From positions 124,001-188,000 of the forward strand of contig JAXDFZ010000011.1 of NCBI GenBank assembly GCA_034665305.1: a DNA stretch of 64,000 nucleotides, given 5' to 3'. Shown piece by piece: positions 17,519-27,336 of the stretch. The DNA is from DASXRU01 sp034665305 (lineage in GTDB: Bacteria > Acidobacteriota > Blastocatellia > Pyrinomonadales > Pyrinomonadaceae). Each line of letters begins with the position of its first letter. Positions within the stretch are counted from its first letter, which is position 1. Made by a program: the position numbers and the translations under genes. The notes under the pieces are model-generated. The model was not told where the DNA came from. It searched no databases and was given only the letters and a program-made list of their open reading frames with translations.

Positions 17519-19822
17519 CTAATGCAAGATAACTCGCGCGCCCGCGCGGATAAGCCTCGGAGGTCCGATAGTAAAGACAGGTGTGCTGCTGATTTGATAT
17601 CGAGAACCGGTCAAATTTTGAGCCGCTATAAACAATCTAAGTTTTGCTGAAATGGATCGCGACGCCTGGACATCTAACGTGAAAAATCTCTTAAGCGGCA
17701 GGTTATTTTGATCATCGTCAAACTGTTTCCCGATGAAACGGCCTTGCGCGCCCGCGGTCCAATTTTCATTCGAATAGGTCACTTGAAAATTAAACTGGTT
17801 TCGGGATACTTGAGGCACTTTCAGACCTTCGAGAATTCGGCTTGCGGGAAATCGCAGCACGGTACTATCGGTCAATAGGTATTCGCCGGAACCCTCCCAA
17901 TGGTTGCTGAATTTCATCGTTGCTGATACTTCGGCGCCCCGGGCTCGGATTGCACCCAAGTTTTGTCTCTGTCTGGTGATGAGCGCCGCGGTGTTTGAGA
18001 CGGTAACGTTCGCGATCGAATCATTAATCTCGCTCCAAAAAAAGTTGCCGCGAACAGTCAGACGATCTTGAAACATTTGCATACTCATACCGGTCTCGCC
18101 GCCTGTAAGCCGCTCGGCGCGCAACGAGGCATTTGCATTTGTTACGACATTGCCCACGCGAAAATTGCGATACAGTTCATTTAGCGTCGGCGCGCGAAAT
18201 GCTCGGTACAGTGAAATACCTACGGAAATTCCTTTCTCGAATCGCCGCAGAAGGGAAAATCGAGGACTGAATGCTGTTTCACTTTGTTCCCGGAAGCTGA
18301 GGAACGACGGACTGCCAGTCGTCGGAGTTCGATTCGCGAACCCATCGCTGTTAAGCCAACGATCGATACGCCCTCCAAAATTGAATTGCCAATTTCCCTC
18401 GTGTAACGAATCCTGGGCAAAAATTCCGACTGTTCGCTGACGTCCACCGGCGTCGACGTAGGCAGTGATTCTTGCATTGCTAAATGTTATTTCAGCGCTA
18501 TGACCACGGACATCTCTTTCTTCAACCCCTCCGGATACACTCTGACGTTTTCCTATTGCCCTCCTCCATTGAAAAACCAAGCCCACTTGCTGGGAAGGGT
18601 TGCGCTGGCGGTTCGTTAAGGTTTCCGAATTTCTATCGGGAGAAACCGCTGAGAAATTTTGATTGAAATTCTCGCGTGAACCGTAAAGGCGCAAGGAAGC
18701 GTCTCCGGCATTCTGTGAAGACCAATCCGCTCCAAAATCGATTGCGGCAATGCGAGTATCGTTTAATTGTAACGGGGTGCCGTTGCGACGACTTTCGCCG
18801 AACGATGCGAGGCGAAGAAACATTCGCCCGCTGCGGGACAAACTTCTTACCAACGTAATCGAACCAGTTATATTAGAGGTGCCCGCAGCCGTATCAATTG
18901 TGCCGCGCTGATTTTTGGGAACGATTACGTATCCTTCAGTTCGTAGTGCCTGGCCTGACGCGGTGATGCCCCAACGTCCAATTTGTTTTGCGGCATTAAC
19001 TGAAAGCATCGGTGTCGATTCATTGCCAAACGAAGTCTCAACCTCGAGAAACGATATGGCGGGTGTTCGGCTGAGGATATTGATCGTCCCTCCCAGCGCT
19101 CCACTGCCGTAAATATCGGAAGTGGCTCCGTTCAGTAGTTCAATGCTTTCGACACTCACGCGTGGCACCCGATTCCAATAAACCCAGCCTCCGAACGGGC
19201 TGTTCAAAGGCACACCGTCCAGTAGGACCAACGCTCGGCTGGCGCCGTTCGCACCGATACCTCTTAGCGACACACCTTGCGCTGTCGGGTTCGTTGCGAG
19301 ACTTCCAGAGCGGCGAAACAGAGAAAAGCCGGGAACTTGTCGCAGTACATCGTCGAGAGTCAGGGCGCCGCTAACCGCGACCTTCTCATGACTGAGCGCG
19401 AACTGGCTCGTTGGTGTCGCCGGAATTCGTTCTGCGTTAATTGAGACTTCTATTCGTTCAATTAGAGACGAAGGTTGGAGGTGGATGTGAAAGGTTGTTT
19501 CCGTCGATCGAGCGGAGATCTGAATTCTGGTCGCGGAAAAACCGCGTGCAGAAATCAACAAAGTCCCCTCCAGGTCGGCAGTGGAAAATGCGAAGTTGCC
19601 TTGCGCATCAGTCGTGGTGTGAATGGCGGGCTCGCGCGAAGAGAACTCAACGACAGCATTCGCAATGGCAGCATTATTTGGGTCTGATACGATCCCGGAA
19701 AGTTTCCGAAGCGGTTGTTGAGCAAATGATACGGATACAAAGAGCGACCACCACGACACCAGACCGATTAGCGTTTTTTTCGAGATGATTCGTCTCCTTG
19801 AGACTAAGGGAAATTCTTTCAA
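17519..19822 (-). CDS. TonB-dependent outer-membrane receptor
   Basis: Outer-membrane gated importer. From a TTG at 19822 there is a basic N-terminus and hydrophobic signal (about 9-36, ending SFAQQ), a carboxypeptidase-regulatory-like domain (about 40-120), a plug domain with SLRGIGANGASRALVLLDGVPL, and a long beta-barrel to the C-terminus GARVILH. A longer frame from the ATG at 19984 places 54 odd residues before the signal, so I prefer the TTG although its ribosome-binding site is weak. It is transcribed divergently from xoxF across about 320 bases. The substrate is unknown; the position suggests a metal chelate or an alcohol-metabolism cofactor. Confidence 0.88.
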   Translation of the reverse strand: MKEFPLVSRRRIISKKTLIGLVSWWSLFVSVSFAQQPLRKLSGIVSDPNNAAIANAVVEFSSREPAIHTTTDAQGNFAFSTADLEGTLLISARGFSATRIQISARSTETTFHIHLQPSSLIERIEVSINAERIPATPTSQFALSHEKVAVSGALTLDDVLRQVPGFSLFRRSGSLATNPTAQGVSLRGIGANGASRALVLLDGVPLNSPFGGWVYWNRVPRVSVESIELLNGATSDIYGSGALGGTINILSRTPAISFLEVETSFGNESTPMLSVNAAKQIGRWGITASGQALRTEGYVIVPKNQRGTIDTAAGTSNITGSITLVRSLSRSGRMFLRLASFGESRRNGTPLQLNDTRIAAIDFGADWSSQNAGDASLRLYGSRENFNQNFSAVSPDRNSETLTNRQRNPSQQVGLVFQWRRAIGKRQSVSGGVEERDVRGHSAEITFSNARITAYVDAGGRQRTVGIFAQDSLHEGNWQFNFGGRIDRWLNSDGFANRTPTTGSPSFLSFREQSETAFSPRFSLLRRFEKGISVGISLYRAFRAPTLNELYRNFRVGNVVTNANASLRAERLTGGETGMSMQMFQDRLTVRGNFFWSEINDSIANVTVSNTAALITRQRQNLGAIRARGAEVSATMKFSNHWEGSGEYLLTDSTVLRFPASRILEGLKVPQVSRNQFNFQVTYSNENWTAGAQGRFIGKQFDDDQNNLPLKRFFTLDVQASRSISAKLRLFIAAQNLTGSRYQISSTPVFTIGPPRLIRAGARVILH

Positions 19823-20144
19823 GACGGTTCTCGGAGCATCATTCGGTTGTAGTCTTCCAGTACACAGCCAGAGACCGACGTGTTCTGTTTCGGACGATGA
19901 AACTGACTGAATTGCCTGCGAGAAAGAAACTCGTGGTTTCAATAAGCAACGAGAATGCCGACTCCATAGGTTCGCGCCGCACACTTTTCATTCTTTAATT
20001 GGCAACCATACCCCGATTCATAGGTCCGTGGTTCGCTTCATTACCTCAGGAATCTCGTAGGTACGACTGTGGTACGACGTTTGAGAAGAAAAACCCCAAC
20101 AGTTAAACCAAATCCTAAAATTCCGTCTCGATGAGGCGTTAGTA
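19823..20144. promoter_or_regulatory. Divergent intergenic region between TonB receptor and xoxF
   Basis: About 320 bases serving both divergent transcription units. GGTACGAC occurs twice, at 20060-20067 and 20071-20078, 11 bases apart start to start. This one-helical-turn direct repeat is the spacing expected for a dimeric regulator site. The xoxF ribosome-binding site GAGG lies 8 bases before its GTG. No clear -10/-35 boxes were assigned. Confidence 0.4.
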
Positions 20145-22004
20145 GTGACTGACACTCGCTCAACCGAATTCTTCAGAAGGAAGGCATGGGCGGCAATCCT
20201 CGGTTGCGCCTTAGTGTTTAGCCTCTCATGCGCTCGGAACCATACGCCACCCGCTCCGGTCAGCGAAAACCAAATCCTGACAGCTCCTACAGGCGCACGT
20301 ATCACCACTGAACCTGAGGACGGGCAGTGGACCATGCCGGCGAAAAACTATTCAAGTACCCGCTATAGTGGACTCGACGAAATCAGGGCGTCGAACGTTG
20401 CAAACTTGAAACTGGCCTGGACGTTTTCTACCGGCGTGCTGCGCGGCCACGAAGCCGCGCCGATTGTCGCAAACAACACGATGTATGTGATTACGCCCTA
20501 CCCGAACATCGTTTATGCGCTCGATCTGACGCAGCCCGGCGCGCCTCTCAAATGGAAGTATGAACCTAATCCCGCCGCATCCGCCCAGGGAGTAGCCTGC
20601 TGTGATTTCGTTAACCGCGGAGTCGTTTACTCCGGCGGAAATATCTTTTTCAACACGCTCGACGATCATACGATCGCTTTGGACGCGGCGACCGGCAAAC
20701 AATTATGGAATACCAAGGTCGGAGAGATCAGCCAGGGCGAGACAATAACCATGGCGCCGTTGGTAGTGAAGGGAAAGGTTCTGGTAGGTGATAGCGGCGG
20801 CGAGTTTGGCGTGCGCGGTTGGCTCACCGCATTGGATGCGGCCTCCGGAAAAATTGCCTGGCGCGCTTATCACACTGGTCCGGATGCTGATGTCTTAATC
20901 GGTGCGAATTTTCATCCTTTCTATCCCCAGGATCAGGGAAAGGACCTTGGAGTAAGCACCTGGCCGAGTGATGCATGGAAAATCGGTGGAGGTACTACAT
21001 GGGGTTGGATTTCGTATGATCCCGAACAGAATCTGATCTTCTACGGCACAGCGAATCCAGGCCCGTGGAATCCCGATCAACGTCCGGGCGACAACAAGTG
21101 GACCTGCGGAATTTTTGCACGCGATCCGGACACGGGTGACGCGCACTGGTTCTATCAATTCAGCCCGCACGATCTGCACGACTACGACGGCGTTAATGAA
21201 CAAATACTCATGGAAATACCGGTTAACGGCCAATCGCGGAAGGTCCTGGTTCGTCCGGAGCGCAACGGCTATGTCTATGTAATTGATCGTACCAATGGCC
21301 AGGTGCTCTCGGCAAATGCCTTTGCTTACCTGACCTCAACCAAAGGCGTCGATCTAAATACCGGCCGACTCATTTACAACGATGAGAAGAAACCGGAGGT
21401 GGGGAAAGTCGTGCGTGAGATTTGTCCGGCCGCGCCTGGCGCAAAGGACTGGCAGCCCTCCGCGTTCTCGCCACAGACCGGTTTGCTTTACATTCCGCAC
21501 CAGAACCTTTGCATGGACGCAGAAGGCTTGGAAGCGAATTACATTGCCGGAACTCCTTACGTTGGCGCGAACGTCCGGATGTATGCAGGACCGGGCGGAA
21601 ATCGGGGGGAGTTTCTCGCTTGGGATCCGGTCAAAGGACAGAAGGTGTGGGCCCTACCCGAGAATTTTCCTGTTTGGAGTGGCGCACTTGCGACCGCCGG
21701 GGATGTCGTGTTCTACGGAACCATGGACGGCTGGTTCAAAGCGGTCGATGCAAAGAGCGGAACTTTACTATGGCAATTTAAATGCGGCTCAGGAATTATC
21801 GGGCAACCGATTAGTTACCGCGGACCGGATGGCAAGCAATACATCGCAATTCTTGCCGGAATCGGCGGGTGGTCAGGCGCCATTGTCGCGGGCGGTCTCG
21901 ATCCTCGCGACACGACCGCAGCGCTGGGATTCGTAGGCGCGATGAGCGATCTGCCGGCGGCTACTACGAAGGGAGGCATGCTATATGTGTTCGCCCTTCC
22001 TTAG
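20145..22004 (+). CDS. xoxF: XoxF-type PQQ-dependent methanol/alcohol dehydrogenase
   Basis: Periplasmic quinoprotein, an eight-bladed propeller of 619 residues that oxidises methanol or other alcohols and passes electrons to cytochrome c. Visible landmarks are the vicinal disulfide GVACCDFVNRG (C152-C153), GGEFGVRG, GGGTTWGW, NPDQRPGDNKW and HDLHDYDGVNE. In the last, D346 is the expected catalytic Asp and D348 the extra Asp that in XoxF enzymes coordinates a lanthanide; the calcium-type MxaF has Ala there. A hydrophobic export signal with a Cys at 29 may make it a lipoprotein. The GTG start has GAGG 8 bases upstream. It is followed by xoxJ (20-base overlap) and a cytochrome c. No PQQ synthesis genes are in the window. 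Confidence 0.85.
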   Translation: MTDTRSTEFFRRKAWAAILGCALVFSLSCARNHTPPAPVSENQILTAPTGARITTEPEDGQWTMPAKNYSSTRYSGLDEIRASNVANLKLAWTFSTGVLRGHEAAPIVANNTMYVITPYPNIVYALDLTQPGAPLKWKYEPNPAASAQGVACCDFVNRGVVYSGGNIFFNTLDDHTIALDAATGKQLWNTKVGEISQGETITMAPLVVKGKVLVGDSGGEFGVRGWLTALDAASGKIAWRAYHTGPDADVLIGANFHPFYPQDQGKDLGVSTWPSDAWKIGGGTTWGWISYDPEQNLIFYGTANPGPWNPDQRPGDNKWTCGIFARDPDTGDAHWFYQFSPHDLHDYDGVNEQILMEIPVNGQSRKVLVRPERNGYVYVIDRTNGQVLSANAFAYLTSTKGVDLNTGRLIYNDEKKPEVGKVVREICPAAPGAKDWQPSAFSPQTGLLYIPHQNLCMDAEGLEANYIAGTPYVGANVRMYAGPGGNRGEFLAWDPVKGQKVWALPENFPVWSGALATAGDVVFYGTMDGWFKAVDAKSGTLLWQFKCGSGIIGQPISYRGPDGKQYIAILAGIGGWSGAIVAGGLDPRDTTAALGFVGAMSDLPAATTKGGMLYVFALP

Positions 22005-22899
22005 GTCGTTCGCCAACTACTCGCGGCTGTTGATACTCACCGTAGCCTTGGTTGCGTCTGGATGTACCAGAGAGATTCGTTCAATCAACCCTATCATTGT
22101 CAACCAAACCGTAGCTGCGACTGAGCGATTCAAGCGGCCTGATGGCGTGCTGCGGATATGTGCTGACCCAAACAATTTGCCGTTTTCGAATCAGCGTGGC
22201 GAAGGGTTTGAAAACAAGATTGCGGACTTGCTGGCAGCCGATATGGGCGAGCGTGTGGAGTATACGTGGTGGGCGCAGCGCCGCGGGTTCTTCCGCAATA
22301 CTCTGAAAGCAGGCGCCTGCGATCTTGTTGTTGGTGTGCCGGCCGGTTTCGAGATGGCACTAACGACCGCGCCCTATTATCGATCGACTTATGTATTCGT
22401 TTCCCGAAAGAATCGAAAGCTGGATCTTAAGACACTCGACGATCCAAGACTTCATGATTTGAAGATCGGCGTGCAGATGATCGGCGACGATTTCAGCAAC
22501 ACGCCACCTGCGCAAGCACTCAGTAATCGAAAGATAGTTGGGAACGTTCGGGGGTTCACAATCTATGGTGATTACAACCAGCCCAATCCGCCGGCGCGCA
22601 TTGTCGAAGCAGTTGCAAATGGGCAGATCGACGTAGCTATTATTTGGGGGCCGTTAGCCGGCTATTTCGCCAGGCGCTCGAACGTGGCACTCGAGGTCAC
22701 TCCCGTATCTCCTCAAATCGATCAACCATTTCTGCCATTCGTATTCGACATTGCAATGGGTGTACGCCGCGGAGATCAGGATCTGAGAGATCGCCTGGAA
22801 CGCATCATCGAAAAGCGGAGATCCGATATCGATCGAATACTCGGCGACTACGGCATCCCGCGAATTGATTCGCAGAGGGGAGGTACGCCCGGTGTTTAA
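21985..22899 (+). CDS. xoxJ: XoxJ/MxaJ-like periplasmic binding protein (lipoprotein)
   Basis: Periplasmic substrate-binding-fold protein (304 residues) of the quinoprotein-dehydrogenase-associated family, thought to help activate XoxF-type enzymes. A signal with lipobox VASGC lies near residue 27. The body shows features of the family such as LRICADPNNLPFSNQRGEGFE, GFFRNTLKAGACDLVVGVP and IDVAIIWGPLAGYFA. It overlaps xoxF by 20 bases and has GGAGG 9 bases before its ATG, so it is translationally coupled. Membership in this family rather than a transport system is supported by the absence of ABC permease genes nearby. Confidence 0.85.
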   Translation: MCSPFLRSFANYSRLLILTVALVASGCTREIRSINPIIVNQTVAATERFKRPDGVLRICADPNNLPFSNQRGEGFENKIADLLAADMGERVEYTWWAQRRGFFRNTLKAGACDLVVGVPAGFEMALTTAPYYRSTYVFVSRKNRKLDLKTLDDPRLHDLKIGVQMIGDDFSNTPPAQALSNRKIVGNVRGFTIYGDYNQPNPPARIVEAVANGQIDVAIIWGPLAGYFARRSNVALEVTPVSPQIDQPFLPFVFDIAMGVRRGDQDLRDRLERIIEKRRSDIDRILGDYGIPRIDSQRGGTPGV

Positions 22900-23638
22900 G
22901 TTTAGCCCTTCGGTACGTGGGGCTGCACCTCCTGATGCGTGGAAGGTTTCTGACCCTTCGGCTTGCCGCTTAATTGAAAATTGCGCCAGGCCCGCCGTGA
23001 GCGCACGCCCCGTCAGAAAGGAAGGATCAAGCAACGTTGGGGCGCTGCCGTCACCGCACGGCAAAAGGCAAAGCCGCGAGCGCCAATCTCTTTTGTTAAT
23101 TCTGACGACGCTTATTTTCTGCGGCGGCTTTTTGTTCTCTGCATGCAAACGCGAGGAGCGGAAATTTCAACAACCGCCCCCAAACTTCAAATCTTATGAC
23201 TTAACGATGAGCGATATCCGACCCGGGGTCCCCGGACCGCAGCCGCCCGTCCGGAACCCCGCCGAGGAACGAGCGTTCGACGTCTCTGAAGGCAAGCGGT
23301 TATTCACGCAATACAACTGTAGCGGATGTCACTTCAATGGCGGGGGCGGGATTGGGCCGGCCCTGATGGATGCGCAATGGATTTATGGCGAAAAACCGGA
23401 GAACGTTTATTCAACGATTATTGAAGGGCGGCCGAATGGAATGCCCTCATTTCGACACAAGATTCCCGACAATCAAGTGTGGCAAATTGCGGCTTATGTG
23501 CGATCGATGAGCGGACAGTTGCGTAAGGATATCGCCCCCACGCGCAACGATGACATGAATAGCCGCAGATCCGAACAGCGAACAGAAAGAAAAGAGCCCG
23601 TCGGGTCGGGCCTGCCCCCGTCAGCGCAGCATCCATGA
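22892..23638 (+). CDS. Cytochrome c (candidate XoxG-like electron acceptor), lipoprotein
   Basis: Class I-like c-type cytochrome with one heme site, NCSGCH, and a probable Met ligand in NGMPSF. It carries a membrane-anchoring signal ending FLFSAC, so it is probably a periplasm-facing lipoprotein. The GTG at 22892 has GGGGAGG 8 bases upstream and overlaps xoxJ by 8 bases. The first 55 or so residues before the hydrophobic signal look like translated intergenic sequence, and a later start near 23090 would give a tidier signal peptide, so the start is uncertain. It sits between xoxFJ and the oxidase genes, which fits a carrier from alcohol dehydrogenase to oxidase. Confidence 0.75.
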   Translation: MFKFSPSVRGAAPPDAWKVSDPSACRLIENCARPAVSARPVRKEGSSNVGALPSPHGKRQSRERQSLLLILTTLIFCGGFLFSACKREERKFQQPPPNFKSYDLTMSDIRPGVPGPQPPVRNPAEERAFDVSEGKRLFTQYNCSGCHFNGGGGIGPALMDAQWIYGEKPENVYSTIIEGRPNGMPSFRHKIPDNQVWQIAAYVRSMSGQLRKDIAPTRNDDMNSRRSEQRTERKEPVGSGLPPSAQHP

Positions 23639-24690
23639 TGAACCTGTCGCAAATAGGAATTCGATCGTTCCTGAGCGGCCTTCTTCTGCTGCTGGCTTCG
23701 CTTTGCGTTTCATCCTGCGCAGGCATTCAAACCTCTATTAATCCGGCCGGCCCACAAGCCGATCAAATCAGTCGGCTATGGTGGCTGATGTTCAGTGTCT
23801 GTACGGGCGTCTTCGTGCTGGTGATGATTTTTACATTGCTTGCGATTAAGAGAGGACATGGATATTCGCAGGAACCTACCAGGGCGCCCGACCTGGATCC
23901 AGCATTATCCGCGGAGCAGCGAAAAAGAAATGTCGTTATTGGCGCCATCATAGTGACGACTCTTATTCTCTTCGTATTTCTTATTGCCAGCTTTAAGGTT
24001 GGCCGTTCGATGACTTCTGAATTAGCTAATAAGAACGGTTTGACGATCGAGATCACCGGGCACCAGTGGTGGTGGGAAGTGCGTTATATGGACCCCAGCG
24101 CCAGCAATGTTTTCACGACCGCGAACGAAATCCACATCCCCACCGGAGTGCCAGTGACGTTCAGTTTGCGCGCCAACGATGTCATACATAGTTTCTGGGT
24201 TCCGAATTTGAGCGGCAAGAAAGATTTGATTCCGGGAAAGATTGCGACGATTTGGTTGCAGGCTGACCGCCCGGGAGTTTACCGCGGTCAGTGCGCAGAA
24301 TACTGCGGTTTGCAGCACGCCCATATGGCGCTGTGGATCGTCGCCGAGCCTCAGGAGCAGTTCGATTCCTGGAGACAGAATCAAACCCGCACCGCGATTC
24401 AGGCCGTCACTAGTTCGGAGCAACGAGGCCAACAAGTATTCCTGTCATCGACCTGCGTGATGTGTCACGCAGTTAACGGCACGCCGGCTGGCTCAAATTT
24501 TGGTCCGAACCTGACTCACATTGCGAGCAGAAGCATGATCGCTGCGGCAACTTTGCCAAACACGCGCGATCATCTGGTCCAGTGGGTAACCGATTCGCAG
24601 GCTATTAAACCGGGAAACAAGATGCCGCAGAACAATTTGTCCGCTGAAGATCTCAATGCGCTTTTGGATTACCTGGGAAGTTTGAAGTGA
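23635..24690 (+). CDS. ctaC: Cytochrome c oxidase subunit II with cytochrome c domain (caa3 type)
   Basis: Subunit II of a heme-copper oxidase, carrying the CuA centre. There is a lipoprotein-like signal (VSSC), two transmembrane helices, the CuA domain with GHQWWWEVRY and CAEYCGLQHAHM, then a C-terminal cytochrome c domain with CVMCH. The fused cytochrome identifies a caa3-type enzyme that can take electrons straight from small c-type cytochromes. Its ATG overlaps the preceding stop as ATGA, coupling the oxidase to the xox genes. ATG at 23638 is an equally good start. Confidence 0.93.
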   Translation: MMNLSQIGIRSFLSGLLLLLASLCVSSCAGIQTSINPAGPQADQISRLWWLMFSVCTGVFVLVMIFTLLAIKRGHGYSQEPTRAPDLDPALSAEQRKRNVVIGAIIVTTLILFVFLIASFKVGRSMTSELANKNGLTIEITGHQWWWEVRYMDPSASNVFTTANEIHIPTGVPVTFSLRANDVIHSFWVPNLSGKKDLIPGKIATIWLQADRPGVYRGQCAEYCGLQHAHMALWIVAEPQEQFDSWRQNQTRTAIQAVTSSEQRGQQVFLSSTCVMCHAVNGTPAGSNFGPNLTHIASRSMIAAATLPNTRDHLVQWVTDSQAIKPGNKMPQNNLSAEDLNALLDYLGSLK

Positions 24691-24724
24691 AGAGAACCGG
24701 GCGGAGATTAAGCGATACTGGAAC

Positions 24725-26713
24725 ATGAAACAGCAGTCGAAACACATTAAACAAGCGACCGTTGAGCTTTCTACCGCACAACTCGCGCGTGAGAAAGCCG
24801 AGTTGGAACGGACGTGGGCCAGACCGCGCGGCGTGATCGGCTGGCTGACGGACACCGATCATAAGGGGATCGCGCTGCGATACGTCGTTACTGCGTTTGT
24901 GTTCTTTCTTTTTGGCGGACTTGAGGCCGCGTTGATGCGCATACAGCTCGCCCGTGCGGAAAATCATTTTCTCAGTCCTGATCTCTACAACCAGGTTTTT
25001 ACGGTCCACGGTACGACCATGATGTTTTTGTTTGCCGTGCCGATCATGACAGCTTTGGGTATCTACCTCGTGCCGTTAATGGTCGGCAGCCGCGACGTGG
25101 CCTTTCCGCGGTTAAACGCTTATGGCTATTTCGTCTATCTGACAGGCGGCATCCTTCTTTACACGAGTTTTTTTCTAAACATCGGTCCCGATGCCGGATG
25201 GTTCGCGTATGTGCCACTTGCCGGTCCGGCCTATTCCCCCGGGAAACGCGTGGATATCTGGGCGCAGATGATCACGTTCACAGAGATCTCCGCACTTTGT
25301 GGGGCGATTGTGGTTATCGGCACGGTTTTCAAAATGCGCGCGCCGGGAATGTCTTTGCATCGCATACCATTGTTTGTCTGGGCGCAGCTCGTCACTTCTT
25401 TCATGATCATTTTCGCAATGCCGGCGGTGATGCTGGCGAGCAGCTTCCTTGCCAGTGATCGCTTGATCGATACGCATTTCTTCAACCCGGCCGAAGGCGG
25501 CGATGCGATTCTTTACCAACATATGTTCTGGTTCTTCGGCCATCCGGAGGTGTACATCATTTTCATCCCGGCCCTGGGGTTTGTCTCTTCCATTGTAATT
25601 ACTTTTTCGCGCCGAAAGATTTTCGGCTACACCGCAATGGTGCTGGCGCTGATCGCTACCGGATTTCTGGGATTCGGACTTTGGGTGCATCACATGTTTG
25701 CCACCCCGCTACCGCAGATGGGCCAGGGGTTCTTTACGGCAGCGAGCATGATGATCGCAATTCCCAGCGGCGTTCAGATCTTCTGTTGGATCGCCACACT
25801 GTGGGGCGGCAAGTTGAGTTTCAAAACGCCGCTGCTATTCGTCCTCGGCTTCGTTGCGATTTTCGTCCTCGGCGGATTGACTGGAGTAATGCTCGCCTCT
25901 GTCCCGCTTGACCTGCAAATCCACGACACATTTTTTGTCGTGGCTCATTTGCACTACGTCTTAATTGGCGGCGCCGTCTTTCCCTTGTTTGGAGCCTTCT
26001 ATTTTTGGTTTCCGAAGTGGACTGGCCGAATGTTAAGCGAGCGCGCCGGACGCTGGAACTTCTGGCTGATGTTCATTGGCTTCAACCTGGTCTTTTTTCC
26101 CATGCATCAGTTAGGGCTAAAAGGAATGCCCCGCCGCGTCTATACGTATTTACCCGAAACGGGTTGGGGCTCGCTCAACCTGCTGGCATCTATTGGCGCC
26201 TTCATTCTTGCGTCAGGTGTCGTGGTTTTTATCTGTAATGTGATTTGGGCGCGGCGAGTGGGCGAAGTTGCGGGAGATAATCCCTGGAGCGCGGACACAC
26301 TCGAATGGAGCGTCGCGTCACCGCCTCCGAACTACAATTTTCACGATCTGCCAACGGTGAATAGCAGGTATCCCCTTTGGAGTCGACTGGAGAATTCACC
26401 GATCGTTCGAGGCTTGAGTACCGTAAAGCGTGAAACACTCGTAACCAGTGTCCTCGACGCTCAACCCGAATTGCGATTTGAGATTCCCGGTCCTTCGATT
26501 TGGCCCGTTCTGCTTTCTATCGCCACGGCCATAGCGTTCATTGGCGGCATATTCACGCCCTGGGCATTTCTGGTGGGTGCGCTGGCCGCGTTTGGCGTAT
26601 TTGCCGGCTGGTTCTTTGGTGATCCGAACCACGAAAACAAGACTGCAAGGAATACCGGCGAACGATCGAAAACGCCATTGACGAACAAAGAACTACAGCC
26701 AGGAGAAGTATGA
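24725..26713 (+). CDS. ctaD: Cytochrome c oxidase subunit I (caa3 type)
   Basis: Catalytic subunit of the proton-pumping oxidase. Heme a ligand H95 lies in VFTVHGTTMM; the CuB histidine H273 and cross-linked Tyr 277 lie in GHPEVY; CuB histidines H322-H323 are in WVHHMF; and H408 and H410 in VVAHLHYV bind hemes a3 and a. At 662 residues it is longer than a core subunit: there is a 40-residue charged N-terminal extension and a C-terminal part with two extra membrane segments. It stops within the start of subunit III (4-base overlap). Confidence 0.95.
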   Translation: MKQQSKHIKQATVELSTAQLAREKAELERTWARPRGVIGWLTDTDHKGIALRYVVTAFVFFLFGGLEAALMRIQLARAENHFLSPDLYNQVFTVHGTTMMFLFAVPIMTALGIYLVPLMVGSRDVAFPRLNAYGYFVYLTGGILLYTSFFLNIGPDAGWFAYVPLAGPAYSPGKRVDIWAQMITFTEISALCGAIVVIGTVFKMRAPGMSLHRIPLFVWAQLVTSFMIIFAMPAVMLASSFLASDRLIDTHFFNPAEGGDAILYQHMFWFFGHPEVYIIFIPALGFVSSIVITFSRRKIFGYTAMVLALIATGFLGFGLWVHHMFATPLPQMGQGFFTAASMMIAIPSGVQIFCWIATLWGGKLSFKTPLLFVLGFVAIFVLGGLTGVMLASVPLDLQIHDTFFVVAHLHYVLIGGAVFPLFGAFYFWFPKWTGRMLSERAGRWNFWLMFIGFNLVFFPMHQLGLKGMPRRVYTYLPETGWGSLNLLASIGAFILASGVVVFICNVIWARRVGEVAGDNPWSADTLEWSVASPPPNYNFHDLPTVNSRYPLWSRLENSPIVRGLSTVKRETLVTSVLDAQPELRFEIPGPSIWPVLLSIATAIAFIGGIFTPWAFLVGALAAFGVFAGWFFGDPNHENKTARNTGERSKTPLTNKELQPGEV

Positions 26714-27336
26714 GTGCGCGACTTGTAATTGACGTCTCAGAATTGCCACACCATGAGTTTGATACTTACGACCCGGTGTGGTGGGGAAATAATTTTCTCC
26801 TGGCAATCGAGAGTTCGATGTTTGCGATTCTCATCGCCACATATTTTTATCTGCGGCAGAACTTTGCTCAGTGGCCGCCACCACTCGGACAGCTTACGTC
26901 CTCTCTGAATCCGCTTCCCGATCCTGGTTACGGAACGGCGAACACAATTCTGCTCTTGCTGAGCTTCATCCCCATGATTCTGGTCGATGTTTCGGCCCGC
27001 CGGGGATACCGCGCGGCGGCCCAGCGAGGCTTGCTCGTATGTTTGCTCTGTGGCCTGGGCGCTATTACTTTGCGGGCGTTTGAGTTTTCAGCCGTCAAAT
27101 TTTACTGGGACAGTAATGCTTATGGATCGATTGTATGGTTCATGTTGGGAATGCACTTGCTACACCTGATTACGCTTAGCTGTGAAACGCTGCTCTTAAC
27201 GGTGTGGAGCTTCGCCCGCGAGTTTGACATGAAGCACCGAGTCGACATGGTCGCGCTGGCCGTTTATTGGTACTGGGTAGTCGGAATGTGGATCGTGCTT
27301 TACGCAATTATCTATTTTACGCCCCGGGTGGGGTGA
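26710..27336 (+). CDS. ctaE: Cytochrome c oxidase subunit III
   Basis: A 208-residue membrane protein with five predicted helices. FLLAIESSMFAILIATYFYLRQN, the conserved region near GMHLLHL and a C-terminal YWYWVVGMWIVLY are typical of the short bacterial subunit III. Its ATG overlaps subunit I by four bases, and the next gene can start on a GTG overlapping its stop, so the whole set reads as one operon. Confidence 0.92.
   Translation: MSARLVIDVSELPHHEFDTYDPVWWGNNFLLAIESSMFAILIATYFYLRQNFAQWPPPLGQLTSSLNPLPDPGYGTANTILLLLSFIPMILVDVSARRGYRAAAQRGLLVCLLCGLGAITLRAFEFSAVKFYWDSNAYGSIVWFMLGMHLLHLITLSCETLLLTVWSFAREFDMKHRVDMVALAVYWYWVVGMWIVLYAIIYFTPRVG

Noticed and set aside
20145..22004. Calcium-type MxaF identity for the quinoprotein
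   Set aside because: MxaF has Ala two residues after the catalytic Asp; here it is Asp (DYD), and no mxaI small-subunit gene follows.
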